NCBI GenBank assembly: GCA_005406025.1
Contig: BGZK01000019.1
Coordinates: forward strand, 372,001 to 436,000
Reading direction: 5' to 3'
DNA from: Eumeta japonica
Taxonomy: Eukaryota > Arthropoda > Insecta > Lepidoptera > Psychidae
DNA: 64,000 nucleotides
The translations under genes and the position numbers were made by a program. Numbering within the stretch: position 1 is the first letter of the stretch; every line of letters begins with the position of its first letter. Below the pieces are notes generated by a model. That model worked only from the letters and a program-made list of their open reading frames with translations, did no database searches and was not told the origin of the DNA. This document shows, one piece after another, positions 36,971 through 48,826 of this stretch.

Positions 36971-39031
36971 TTGACATATAGTGATATAATATTGAAATGA
37001 CAATGTGAAAACTTAATAAGCACACTTTTTTCCATATTTTGACTAATTTTTTTTTAAATACCTACTTGTGGAAAAGATATGTGTGTTTTACGCTGACTGA
37101 TTGCTTTTGCAATAGGTACTCTTATCACCATTGTATACAAGCGGGAACCATTATTTTTGAACAATAACAAGATTAGAAAAATTTTAATTCTTCGAATCCT
37201 AACAAGTAAAAGAAAATTGTACAAAAAACAATTAATTATTTTTAATAATAATAAAAATGAAGGTTATTCGGAATCAATTAATAGCCTCTGAGTGTCATTC
37301 CTTTCTGATTCGTCTATTGTACATGTCCCAATCAAAATCTTCTCGTGAAAACGGGTATTCACTTCACACGGATGGAACCCCCACTAATAGCGTGTGTAAT
37401 ATAATGTATCATTGAAAGCGTTTTGACTAAAACTTTTAAATTACAGCAATATATATGCCGTTACGAAACAGCGTGAGCTTTGATGCCTAACTCGATGGCA
37501 ATCATAAAACCCGAAAGTTCGCAAATGACGCTATCAAACTAAGTTGACACTGGCCCATCTCGAACGCTTACCGCTGCGAAAGTTTGATGATAAACTATAA
37601 CGGCCTGGAAGTCCTACAGAACGAGTCCTCTACATTGTATATCACAAAAGCCGGAAATCCCTAAACCTTTGTCACGAGCTCGCTAACGCGACTTCACCGA
37701 GCTTTATAACGTTAACTTTAAACGCATTTATAGGTAGTTTTACTTGGTTCGTTTTAAGTCGGAGAATGATAACATCGTCCCTTATCTGAGCTCGAGTCGA
37801 CTTTGATAGAAGGATCATAGTCCCAACGTTGAGCTGTGCAAGTTTTCGTTACTCTACTGTCGAAGTACATGTTCTCGTAATGTCTTTTCATTTCAGATTC
37901 ATATCCGATAACTTATTTTCTATTCAGATAACTTATTGGTAATCCACCCATAATCACAATTTGAACCCTAAAGCTTCTCATCAGAATGTGACGCTCTCGA
38001 GCACTACTCCACCACTGCTCTATCACGTATCACATGTATCGTCGTTTTTACAATTATTCGTAGCCATATTTCTTATAAGTAACTATGAATAATTGTAGGT
38101 GTCACTATAACTAAGTTCGCAAAGGAGTTTACGACGTCGACTTTTAACCGCTCCAACTGCCGTACCCATTGGAAACTTTGCAGATGTACGTACATTTGAT
38201 GACAATTAACATCGTGTGTAATCTTTTGATAGTTTTGGAACATACAGTAATAGAACTCTTCAATATAAAGCGATAAAAATACTGTTTCTTCAGATCATTT
38301 CATATCACATCCAGCATATGCAGGCACGAAGGTCTCATGATGGAGATATAAGATGAATAATAAAATATTCTTTTAGAAAACGTCATGTTACCGCGTGAGT
38401 TTCCAACCTTACGTACCCACGTAGTGACGTAGCTTTTGCATACACTACAAGAAGGATCAATTGCTTAATTTATCATTAATCGTAAGTAAAAGCAATAAAG
38501 TAATAGTAGCAACATTAAACCGATCGATAACAACAACGCAAAAATAACAAAGTTATGATTAGAACAAAACTTATAATATCATGATATACAAAATAATTTT
38601 AAACAACTAAGCACCTCTCAACAAAATACAAAAATATACTGTGAATTTTTATTCAAGTAAGAATCACATTCTGAGTCTATAGTGTTATGTGACTAAGTAA
38701 AAGCTTGGCGCGTTGTCACAATTTTGTACTCTGCTATGTTTGATCGTTAATCGAGTTTGTCTGATTCTGCCTAGGGTAACTCTGCGGTTTTAAGACGACA
38801 ACAAAATTAAAAGTGTCTAATAAATACTGGTTGTTTTAAAACTGCAAAATGTTAAAATCAAAATATATATCAAATTTTTGACCAGTCAATTTAAATCAGA
38901 ACAAGTGTTACGATCTTAAATACGTTTAACATTTCTCTCGCGCGTAAGTGTTGAAATAGTAATGAAAAAAAAATAATTCTATTTTATTTTATTACTAAGT
39001 TGTATTATTGATTGTTATTTATTACTTTCAG
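36971..39031. other. AT-rich non-coding stretch
   Basis: No gene recognised. I looked here for exons that could precede the exon at 39032. I found only a bare donor match (cgc|gtaagt at 38945) with no convincing frame. Confidence 0.5.
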
Positions 39032-39112
39032 TGCTCAATCAACTCAAGAGACCATTCCAGTGGTTAGCAGTTTTGAACCTCGGCCGTCTACGTCTGCGGC
39101 TGCATTTGCCAT
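39032..39112 (+). CDS. Candidate coding exon A, Ser/Pro/Ala-rich
   Basis: A canonical acceptor (ttatttattactttcag) precedes an 81-nt segment ending at a gtaata donor. After one base that completes a codon, the frame reads AQSTQETIPVVSSFEPRP then STSAAAFA, ending with two bases (AT). The composition (GCT, TCT, CCG codons) is clearly different from the AT-rich introns on both sides. The length is divisible by three and both junctions are phase 2, so the exon could be included or skipped without shifting the frame. It joins exon B (39232) in frame: AT|G restores Met. The protein is not recognised. The low-complexity SAAAF/RPSTS style suits a linker in a transcription-factor-like or transposon-derived protein. 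Confidence 0.5.
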
Positions 39113-39231
39113 GTAATATTATTTTTATTATTTTACCCTCCTATCAAAAAAAGTAACACGTTTCAAGAAAAATATTTAAAACAAACTAAATATTTTGTAA
39201 ATAGTAATCTGCAATAAATATTTTGTTTTAG

Positions 39232-39294
39232 GGATGTACCGGAATCGGCTCCTCAGCCAGCCTCGCCTGCTATTTTTGTGCCCTCTCCTGCTGC
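39232..39294 (+). CDS. Candidate coding exon B, Pro/Ala/Ser-rich
   Basis: After a 119-nt AT-rich intron with acceptor ttttgttttag, a 63-nt segment reads (M)DVPESAPQPASPAIFVPSPAA and ends at a strong donor, gc|gtaagt. It is also a multiple of three with phase-2 junctions, like exon A. The two exons together encode about 48 residues of Pro/Ser/Ala-rich sequence. The next exon, expected in phase 2, was not found between 39300 and 44400, so the following intron is long or the locus is a fragment. No function can be assigned. Confidence 0.5.
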
Positions 39295-39300
39295 GTAAGT

Positions 39301-42300
39301 GAAATGGAGCTGTTTTGAAAATATAAATTATTTTTATCTTTTTTGCGTTTACAACCTGTAATTAATTTATAATTGAATCTGCAGTTGTATGTTTCTTTGA
39401 CGATCTGTCTGACAACTTTAGGGTTTTCATTGCATTTATTTTCAAATTTTTTTGTCATCAAGTTTTGTTTTTCAAGTAATTTTCAGTTTAGTATTCAATT
39501 TTGCATTTCAATGTGTCTTGCACTCCTGTTTAGTTATTTCATATTGTCATTATTATATTTAGTATACACAAAAAAAAGAAAAAGTTTATATGCTATTTTT
39601 ATATTTCTAATATAATGTAATTTAATACAATTGTGCAATTTAATTTGTCATTTGTTTTCAATTAATTATTTATTTGCTACTTGATTTACTATTTAATTAT
39701 ATTTGTATTGTATAAAAATAAAATTTTAAATATATAAAATATAAATAAAACAATAAAAGTCAACCTTTTGTATCACTTATTAGTGAATAATAGTCTTAAA
39801 TTGGCTAAATCATGACAAAAAATAAAAATTTCAATAATTTTGATATTCACATGGCATATCCATAATATGCTCGTCGCAATTTTCGGTAATTTTACGATTT
39901 TTCAACGAGCTGTACTGAAGAATTTTTCTATGTAAAGTATATTATTTTCAAAGTTTTTTTTGTAGAATGGTTATTCTATTTTTTAAATAATGCCTTACAT
40001 TTGCACATATGTGAATATGTTTCATTGTATAAACTTAATTGTAAGACTCGCCTTTTTTCGACTAATTTCAGTTTTAAATTTTTATTCACAAAGCAAACAA
40101 CAAAAATATACAATTCTTTACATTTTTGTATAGTCTATGAAAGTCTCTGACGGTACAAATAACAAATCGCTCTGTTTAAAACAGACCCGCCATGAAAACG
40201 GGCGTAGCAAAAAATCACTCTACGTGAGCGCGGCCGTCCGACGCCTTGCAATGTAATGTCTCTCTTGAAAAAAAAATGTATGGCATGTTGATGTTTTATT
40301 AAATATTATTGCAAAATAGTTATTAAGGAAGAAAGGAAATACAAATAAAAACAAAAATGTGGTTTTATTTCTTTGTATTTGAGCAAAGTCTTGGAAGGAA
40401 CAGCTCTCTTAAGTTTAATATGTCATTGTTTATTACTGGATAGCTTTTTCAATTAGTTTTCTTTCCTGCCAGTTAGTAAATTTTATCAACATTCCTAAAA
40501 TGTCTAACAACCATAGAGTACTAATTCAAACTATGCGAAAAATGAAAATATGTGGCGTCCCGTCGCACTGCAAAAAAGCGCGGGAAACTGATGGACCGTT
40601 GAGGGTGGCGCTAGTTTACATATATAACCTTTGAGAGGTTAAGAAACTTACAATAATTTCATTTAATTTTAAATACATATAAATATTTTTTAGATTAATC
40701 AATAAAACAATATTTCATAAACATTTTCGTTACAAAGAAAACCTTTTACCTCTTACCACTCATTTCACTGTTTCATTAAAATTTAAATAACTTTAATGCT
40801 ATATGTATATTTTTAACTTTTTTCATTTATTGACATTTATTAATTATTCCGATAACTGATATATTTTGTTTTTTGCTCCAGTAAATTATGTATTTATCAT
40901 ATTTCAAGTTGGAAAGTTAATCATGATTTGAAAACTGATATTCCAGTCCGAAAAATATATTAATATTTTCGATTTTACCAAATAGTTATGCATACAGTTT
41001 TAAAACTTGAAAGTAGGATTTTGTTTTCAAACTATATTATTTGGCCTTTAATCACTAGTAAAATAAAGGAAAACAAATATTTGAAGATTCAAATATTAAA
41101 TGATTCTTTCAAAAACAATTCAACAAAATTTAATTCTGTGTAATATTTATGCACAACAAAATATCAATAACTATTTAGAAATAATATTCCCGATCATGCG
41201 GAAAAGGCCGACGGTAATTTTTGGGCGAAAGATTGACAACACTTTCTTTTTACAACTTTTGCTTTAGCTATAAATTTGTTTTATGCACATTTAATTAAAA
41301 TAATCGACACTTACATTTGTAAGTAAATTTTTATGATATGTATTTTTTACCATTCTTAAGAGCTTTAAGTACATTATATGTTACTATTTGTTAACTCTTC
41401 AATGGGCGCATACTTTGATGAAATGAAATGAAATTTAGTAAGATATGGGTTTTAATTCCAAACAACTTCAAATACAAGCTAGAATCATCGAAAATATTCA
41501 CTATAGTGAATAATTGAAGTTTAATAAAATTAAAAATGGATCGTACCATATTTATGGTGATGTGTCACTAAAGAGATTTTATAAAACGCCACTAATGAGG
41601 AATTTTCGGTCAGCAACACTAAAACATAGTTCCAATCCACATAGACGACTATAGTAAAAGTTGAGCCCATAGATCACGGCTTACGCTAATCCTGTGGCTT
41701 TATGAATTTATTTGCGCTGTCTTATGGGATGTCCGTCGTGGTATTTTTTATGTTTCTCTCACTGAATCTGATATATTCGTCCACAAAGTATCGTTTCCAC
41801 ATTTTGTTAATAATTTTCCTAAAAAATTCTTAACATCTTAGTGAATTTTACTTTCATTTTAGCTTTTTTACTAATTAGTAAGGCAAGTGAATCGATCCCT
41901 AACACTATTCCAAAACTCGTACATTCTTGTGGTAAATTTTATGAATAGTCATGCAATTTGCTAGTTTAATTTGATTCATACACTCGGCGTTAAGTCGTAT
42001 TTGTTGAAGACTCATAACAGTTGTTCTTACAAATTTAATTTTTGATGACTATTTTTTGCTAGCGCCATCAATAAAGTTCTTTTGAAATATATTTTGGTCT
42101 GTTAAAAAATCCTTTATTATTCCATTATAATGTTACTCTATTGTAAACAAATAACGAAAGTCTGTCTCAATTTAGTCTATTTTTTAACTTAAGGCAGCTT
42201 ACAAAATCTACCTTTCCATCGATGGCGTTACGGCTTCGCAGCGTAATCTATCTTTTTTGAAGTAAAACGTCCTATAAATCAGTTCCACATAGAATTCTGC

Positions 42301-44375
42301 TACAGTCGTGTTTTGAAGAATGGGAATAATTCATAACACTTTCTACGAAAAAAAAACCATAAAAAGGATAAAAACAACACCCACAAATTAACGAAATTAT
42401 AATTTTCCTTATGTATTATACACGTACACGGATAGAATAACATCGGCATAAATTTACTGCCCTGTGACGTCACTGTGTATTGTCCATTACTCACCAACTA
42501 GACTATTTTGAAGTCGTTTCACGCAATAACATACGACTGTGCTCCGACGCACTTAACATATTTTTTGGTGTGAGGTAAACGTTATTGTTATTTCGTACCT
42601 CAAACGTGTGATATAATTTATAACCATCCATAACTACAATATTTTTACTCTTTCATATTGAAATCGTTAAGTTACTTCGCTATATTTTTCAATCGAATTT
42701 TTTATTCCTACACTCATGAAAATGTAGAAATCAAAAATGTGGGAGTATAGAACGAGACAGAAAAAAACGAGCAAGTGTAAAATGAAAAAAAAATAAGGAT
42801 ATAGTCTCATAAATTTTACATGTTCACAATTTAGACATGATTTATTGCAAAAAAATTTAAAATTATAATACTAACAAAAGCAAAAACCAAAAGGCTATTT
42901 TGTAAAAATCACAATTATTAACACTACAAGTTACTTTGAAAATCAAATAAATTGTTAGTCGTCTAAAATTAAGTTTTTGTTATGTAAGGAATACCTTAAA
43001 TAAAACAAAAAAATAATGCACATCTACGATGCCACATTTACGAAGAATCTGTCATTTATTATGAGTGTCCTCTATGACATGGACACGAAACCCTCAGGCT
43101 CTTAACCTTAATATTTTTCATTTCCCGTGGGACACGTTAGTAAGGAATATTTATAAGACCGTTCCACTACTACGATAGTCTGCGAAAGGCAATAACCGTA
43201 GCTATTAACATGTATTATTCTGCAGTGAGCCACCCCTTACATTCTGTTAGGTCGGCCCATAGACAAACTTAAATGAAGACGACGCCCAAACTTTAGATAT
43301 TAACTATGCTAGACATAACACAGTTAACAAATCCGTATAATTATGGATGGGTTATAAGATGTAGTTAGTTGTAGAGGACGCATTGTAATGTAATGTAGAG
43401 GTTTATATTAGATTGGAAGCTTATAAGTAGATTTAGGGACTTTGAAACCTTTAACCATATACAAGAAATGATTTAATATTCATTTAACATGAGACGTAGA
43501 TTGAAGGCTTCTTTTAAATATAACTTTTATGTACAAAAGTAAATTATTATGCACACGGACTGGTATATAAATTAATGGGTCAACGATCTGAAAAATAAAA
43601 AATCGAAACCTTTTTATTTTTTAAGCCATAACCTAACTTTTTAAATAACTTCGTTTTATACTACAAATCTATCAGTCTTTAAAGCAGTCTTTTCTCAATA
43701 ATGAGGAAAAGCTAAAAGCCTTTTTGCAAATATATAGATCTACTTGCCTACTTATGTACAATCATATATTTACTTCTGCTTCCCAAAAGGGTACACAGAA
43801 ACTATAGTTCTTCACATGGTACGATCCTTACACACATTTCACGCTTGATGGACATCCACAAATCTTTTCGTTAAAAGCGTCGGTTTCGTACACTTAAAAT
43901 TTGGCACTTCTTTAATATGCCAAAGATCTTTAGGGCCACCCTTACGATGACAAACATAATTAGACATAAACTATCACAGAAATCAATTAAGCACGTAAGA
44001 AATCTAGCTGATAATACTCATGGATATTTGTTCTCTAAATATTTGAAAATATAATATTCAAGTAAATTTATTTGTTTAACAATGAAATTAAATGATATAT
44101 GCACATAAAACCCCAAATATATTCTTGGGTTGTTGAAGTTGACTGACATATAAATGTAGTTTATTTTTATTTCTGATATTAAGTTTACCTTTATTACTCT
44201 CAGGCTTTACTTTACTTTTTTATTATATTAGATTTTTGTATATAAAGTTAGATGACGAAGTGAAGAATCCAATTTCCTTGGCTCAAAAAGGTATTCAAAG
44301 TACTACTAGTATATAAATCGCCCGAACAGCCGGTTTCTGCAGCACGGAAATTTTGTGAAGATAGGGGACACGTGT
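39301..44375. other. AT-rich non-coding stretch
   Basis: Long stretch without supported features. An 80-codon hydrophobic frame at 39373-39615 is AT-driven. Small GC-richer spots lie at 40190-40250 and 40555-40620. Nothing else is recognisable. Confidence 0.5.
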
Positions 44376-44422
44376 CTTGAGCAGCGTACCGTTTGTTTAT
44401 GACAAACGGTACGCTTTTCAAG
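44376..44422. repeat. Strong short hairpin
   Basis: Arms agcgtaccgtttgt (44383-44396) and acaaacggtacgct (44402-44415) pair perfectly over 14 bp around a 5-nt loop. After a 2-nt internal mismatch the stem continues with cttga/tcaag (44376-44380 and 44418-44422). Its origin is unknown. Confidence 0.65.
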
Positions 44423-45429
44423 GTAGGAAAACAACCAAAATAAACCGATTCGGTCCTTTATATTATACAAATACATATTTTACATACAAGTTTCTTATCT
44501 TTTTAAATGCATAGGTACCGGTCTAGACCTCTCCGTCAGGATTCTGTTATAAGATCCCACCGAAGCCTTTTGTCTATAATAATGCTCAAAAATACAGGAG
44601 TATCAACATTTTAATTTCTTGATTCGTACTAAAACAGTGATAGATTCATAAGATAAATTTGAAGTTAGAAGTTTACACATTCAGTTCGTCTCCCTATTTA
44701 CAAACAGGTCATAAGTAACTTATCACTTTTCCACTTTGAATAACAATATAGCATAATCTGCAAGTATTACTATAGCATAAATTATCTAACAAATAATTCG
44801 TTAATATAGTACATTATAAATGAAAATGCACCAATAATTCATGGCTGATATACTCTTGTGTAGATCAGGGATTTAAACAACCTTACGTTATTGTTATCGA
44901 CCAACTAAACTAAATTACTGTGAACTCAATTTCTAAGTGACGTGATTTCCCTAGAGTTTCACGATTTACGCAGTCAAATACCTCGGAGAGTTTGCAAGAC
45001 ACTCCAACTGCAACCGCAAATCTTCTCTTACTACAAATATTTGTTGAGCAACCTCAGCTTTATTCAACCAGTACCAAGCATGCTGGCATCCTTATACCAG
45101 ACCAAGTTTGGTACCAGCCAAAATGAAGATAACAAATTATTTAGAATATTTTTTTGGTAAATATATTTATACTATATATAGTTAATAATAAAGTCCATTA
45201 TTCCTACTAAACAACGTGTGTCAATAAATTTAAAAGTACAAAAATGAAACTATGTAATACCTTTTAATTCTGCGTGGCTATTGGCAAAAGCCTCCTCCAA
45301 AGAGTTCCATTGTTGCCCGTCTTAAATTTTTGAAAAGCTTATCTTATATCTACTACTACAGTATTTTGAAATCAATAATTTGATGAACATCAAATAGTTT
45401 GGATTCACAAAAGATTGCTTAATAGCCTA
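44423..45429. other. AT-rich non-coding stretch
   Basis: No gene recognised. The 72-codon frame at 44942-45160 has no splice context or family signature. Confidence 0.5.
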
Positions 45430-46600
45430 AGCCGATGTTGAGTTTATTCAAAAGTTTTTTTTTTTCTTTGGGACGGTTCATGGGACGCAATTATTGTTTT
45501 CTGTGATTTCTCCGAGGCATTTGACTGCATTCACCATAATCAGGAAACTACATCATTGTGGTGTCGTAGGTTGATCCCTTGCACTTCTGGAGTATCATTT
45601 AAGTGAATAAATTTTAATGGTTAATATTAGTGAGAAGAGGTCGTCAGAATCGGTGTGTCATAGAGATTAGTTCTTGTACCATTTCTATTACTACAGTATA
45701 TTAATGACCAACCACATCTTATTGAGGATGGCCATGGAATCGTATCGTTTGGTAATAATAACTCCTTACTTTTTACGTAGATAGGCATCAATCACTTTTT
45801 AACGAAGTAAAAAATACCATCTCTGAAATAGTAAAGTGGTTTAGTATTAAAAATGTTCTTTTTAATGAAAGGAAAACAAACATTTAAATTTTCTTTATCT
45901 AACTCTAAATTGATTGACGCAAACATGATGGTCAAGAACGCGGTACTGAATAATGTGGACACGTCCTCATTTTTGGTCTCATTTTAGATGGTATGTTACG
46001 TTGGAATTCTCGTATTAAGAGATTAGCGAAAAGATTAGTTCAACAGTATACACTGTCAAAATTATTCACCGACTTACAGATGAAAGCACCACGAGACTGG
46101 TCTATTTCAGTTCTTTGTATAGGCTCATGACCTATGTAATTTTATTATGGGGGTTGATAATAAACTATATTAGCACGCAGCCGATTTTAACACAATTTTC
46201 ATGATGCAGAAGGAAGCTATTCGTGCCGTTTATAATGTAGGACCAATGGCATATCTCAGACAAAACTGTAATGAAATTAATATCTTAACTTTAGCGTCAT
46301 AATACATATATGAAAATCTATATAAATCAATCCATATCAAAACAAACATAAAATAGTTCTAAAATATGAGTGACTGTAATACTAGACATAAGAACAACCT
46401 TACTGTTCATAAAATCCGACTCATTAAATTAAAAAATCATTCAAAGAACAAGTGTGCGATTTTATAATAAGATCCTAGCTAAAATAATTTTTTTTCCATT
46501 TTATTAATTTAAACGTTTCGTTAAAAGAAAGTTGTATAAGAGCTTATTATACCGTGTCTGAATATCTTAATGAAAAAGCCAATGGGATTGAACAATTCGG
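45430..46600 (+). pseudogene. LINE relic 2, jockey-like reverse transcriptase remains
   Basis: Translation in shifting frames gives the C-terminal two thirds of a LINE RT. IVFCDFSEAFDCIHHN-like text at 45490-45540 is motif A with its Asp, followed by IRKLHHCGVVG. Then come KRSSESVC (45636), a VPFLLL..YINDQPHL stretch (45680-45725), AVLNNVDTSSFL (45940) and LDGMLRWNSRIKRLAKRL (45985-46040). RLTDESTTRLVYFSSLYRLM followed by YVILLWG lies at 46070-46155, and QKEAIRAVYNVGPMAYL at 46205-46255. The tail reaches about 46590 (YKRAYYTVSEYLNEK). The YADD/FADD box is lost or unrecognisable, and at least six frame changes are needed. It belongs to the same broad family as relic 1 but is a different copy, diverged by sequence. 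Confidence 0.75.
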
Positions 46601-47589
46601 CTATCAGGTGGTTTCATATTAATTTTATTAATTATTCAATAATTTAAGTCCATTATTAAAAAAGAATAAACCTTGAGTTCCTTTTTTCACTCTTCTCAAG
46701 GTGTATCAGCGTTTAGATGGGTGGTAATGTCGAAGCAATTCTTTAATGACTTAGGGCTTATATTAAATTTTAAATTGTTTGTGACTGTAGTATCGGTGAA
46801 AGCTGCAATTCAAAGTATCCGGAGCTATTGTGGAGAAAACGTTCCCTGCGCACCCCGAAGTAAACACGGCGTGAACATACTCATTATTTTATTCTTCGGT
46901 CATATAGTTTGTATAGTCGATTTTCGAAATTGTGAGTCACACATAGACAACATCGCTCTTTCGGTGCGATTTATAGTTAAAATGTACATAATAGAATAGC
47001 TTTGTACGTATAGATTTATTTGTGAATAAAAATATGAATTTGTATGAGTTTAACTTCCGAAATGCATCTAACACATACACATGCACTTTAGTACCTCGGT
47101 AATCCTTCAGAGAGCCGATTATATGACATAGACATCGGGGACCCTCACAACGATAGAGCCACCAACCGCTAACGGTAGTCATTCATGGGCGCCAGATAGC
47201 GACGCCCTTACGGTACGGTATTGATGTCAGAAAATAGCATAGCTATCCCGACGGTACAGTTTCCGATTGAGGATAGATTTTAAAGTCCGGGCCGCTTAGA
47301 TTTAATTGGTCTACATTCGACCCATCTAATTGGTCGCTCTCTGAATGACAAATCCGAGAATAACTGAAAATTTTATCAGAATGCAACTGCATGCTGCATT
47401 CAGCCACGTTCACAGTCATCGTCCGGTCTCCGCTCTGATCGGTCGCGCTACAGCGCTCCGTAAGTGCAGTGGGTGTCCAAGCGCTTTTGTGCTCATCTGT
47501 GCGTTTGTGTGTGCAGGTGTTCGCCAAGCCACAGCGACTGCAGAGAAGTATGCAGCGACGAGCCTGCACCATCATTTTAAGCTGGAGTA
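46601..47589. other. Non-coding stretch, GC-richer towards 47589
   Basis: Frames of 108 codons (46673-46999, plus), 110 codons (47243-47575, minus) and 81 codons (47345-47590, plus) overlap or face each other and match no family I know. The part from about 47240 may already belong to the leader of LINE 3, since the GC-rich composition continues into it. Confidence 0.4.
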
Positions 47590-47753
47590 ACCTAATAGAG
47601 CGAACAACCGGCTCATGTTCGTTCGTTCGTTAACTCACGTGGCGCCGCGATCCCCTGCATGCAGGGTCATACCGAGCGTTGCGTGCACGTCGTATCGTGT
47701 CCGCCCGGCGCTTCCAGTTGCGACCCTGCCGAGTCGCGATCCGTGAGCCCCAC

Positions 47754-47808
47754 GCCCCTCCCTACTCCGATTTCGTTTCGACGAAACGAAATCGGAGTAG
47801 GGAGGGGC
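47754..47808. repeat. Perfect 27-bp palindrome in the LINE 3 leader
   Basis: Left arm 47754-47780 (gcccctccctactccgattt then cgtttcg) and right arm 47782-47808 are exact reverse complements with a single-base spacer at 47781. In RNA this would be a very stable hairpin ahead of the ORF1 start at 47905. It could be structural or translational, or a recent inverted duplication or assembly fold-back. Confidence 0.85.
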
Positions 47809-48546
47809 CCGGCCAGCGCACCGTCCAATCATCGTGTCGTGGTATCCCACGTAGTGCGCTGCAAGAGCATCTAGCTACGGCCGGGCACTCTCGCGGCTGC
47901 CACGATGGACAGTAGACGACTTAAGGATTTTCTCACGGAGCGCGGTCACCTCAATCTCCTTTGAAAGTTTGAGGCGTACTGTTCATCTCCGGCTTCACGC
48001 AATGAGCCTAACCCTGCTTCCGACCCTGAAGTGGAGGTCGATACCAATCCCAACAGGGAACCCGTTAAACGACCGTCCGAGTCTTGTTTGCCAGAGGAAT
48101 TGAGCCCCGGTTCGTGAGTGACGATTCTCATGACCTAAGCAAATCAGACGAAGAAGAACTCACCCATGTTCAAAAGCGGAAGTCCCACCAGCCACAGTTG
48201 TTTGCCACGTACGGGCCGGGTTTCATCCGCACGTCCAAGGCGTCAACCTCGGCTTCTCCAGTCACTCTCCCGGCGAAGCTCGCTGCTTTCGCGGCGGCTG
48301 TTGCCACATCGGTTAAAGCACCTCCATCCACGCTTTCCTGGCGTACTGTCGGGAAGTCAATCTCCCAGTACGCTCCTGTGTCACCAAAAAGGCCTCCAAG
48401 GCTGCCAAATCATCGCAGCCTACTAAGACCATTAACTCAAAGATACCAACGGACACCACGGTCGTCATCGACGATGCTGACGTCATTACACCCCCTTCCC
48501 TAAAAAACTTCAACGACCGCCACCCTTATTCATTTATGATTAGGGC

Positions 48547-48551
48547 CGCTG
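48547..48551. other. Left target-site duplication of Transib (CGCTG)
   Basis: CGCTG precedes the left terminus with one extra C (48552). The same CGCTG follows the right terminus at 51432-51436. Transib elements make 5-bp GC-rich duplications, so this fits. The extra C is either a later insertion or part of the terminus. Confidence 0.6.
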
Positions 48552-48552
48552 C

Positions 48553-48588
48553 CACTGTGGGGTATTAGAAGCAAAAAACCGGTCAAAA
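48553..48588 (+). repeat. Left terminal inverted repeat of Transib, RSS-like
   Basis: It starts CACTGTG (48553-48559), then 11 nt (GGGTATTAGAA), then GCAAAAAAC (48571-48579). It matches the inverted right end at 29 of 36 positions with no gap (mismatches at 4, 15, 17, 19, 26, 28 and 31). The heptamer differs from the RSS heptamer CACAGTG at one base. The nonamer-like block matches ACAAAAACC at 7 of 9. A shift by one base gives a 12-nt spacer with CAAAAAACC, also 7 of 9. Confidence 0.85.
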
Positions 48589-48826
48589 GTCGAAATCAAA
48601 ATTTGTACCCAATTAGTAAATGAACCTTCATTTCTCATTGTTGAATAGTTATGACGTCACGCCCCGATCACCTTACAAGTGTCATTCAATTTTGTTTGCC
48701 CCTCCGACAGTCGGAATTTAGTCGTTGTTCCTATCGCACGTCTTTGTTCTCGTCGTCGCTTGTAAAAACGGAGTTTTATTAACCGCTATTGTAAGATTTC
48801 TGAGAAGTGAAGTGAAGTTTTTTATA
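48589..48826 (+). promoter_or_regulatory. Transib 5' leader and presumed promoter
   Basis: Non-coding segment between the left end and the transposase ATG. It includes a tgacgtca-like tgacgtcac at 48652. No TATA box is clear. The promoter role is inferred from position only. Confidence 0.3.

Larger units (their letters stand above)
47590..48551 (+). pseudogene. LINE 3: leader and N-terminal part of ORF1 (gag-like)
   Basis: After a GC-rich leader with a large palindrome, an ATG at 47905 opens MDSRRLKDFLTERGHLNLL, then a stop, then KFEAYCSSPASRNEP. This is the start style of lepidopteran non-LTR ORF1 proteins. A frameshift near 48110 leads to DDSHDLSKSDEEELTHVQKR and a long Ala/Ser/Pro/Lys-rich stretch (PAKLAAFAAAVATSVKAP). 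Another shift near 48400 gives IPTDTTVVIDDADVITPP and HPYSFMIRA, which ends exactly where the Transib element begins. The ORF continues at 51432 on the other side of the Transib. No promoter motif is visible beyond the leader palindrome. The protein would bind the element RNA in the cytoplasm; it is broken here. Confidence 0.65.

Noticed and set aside
46673..46999. 108-codon frame as a gene
   Set aside because: No family signature or splice sites; it follows directly after a LINE relic.
47243..47590. Facing frames of 110 and 81 codons as genes
   Set aside because: They lie on opposite strands of the same GC-rich segment, where stop codons are rare, and neither resembles a known protein.
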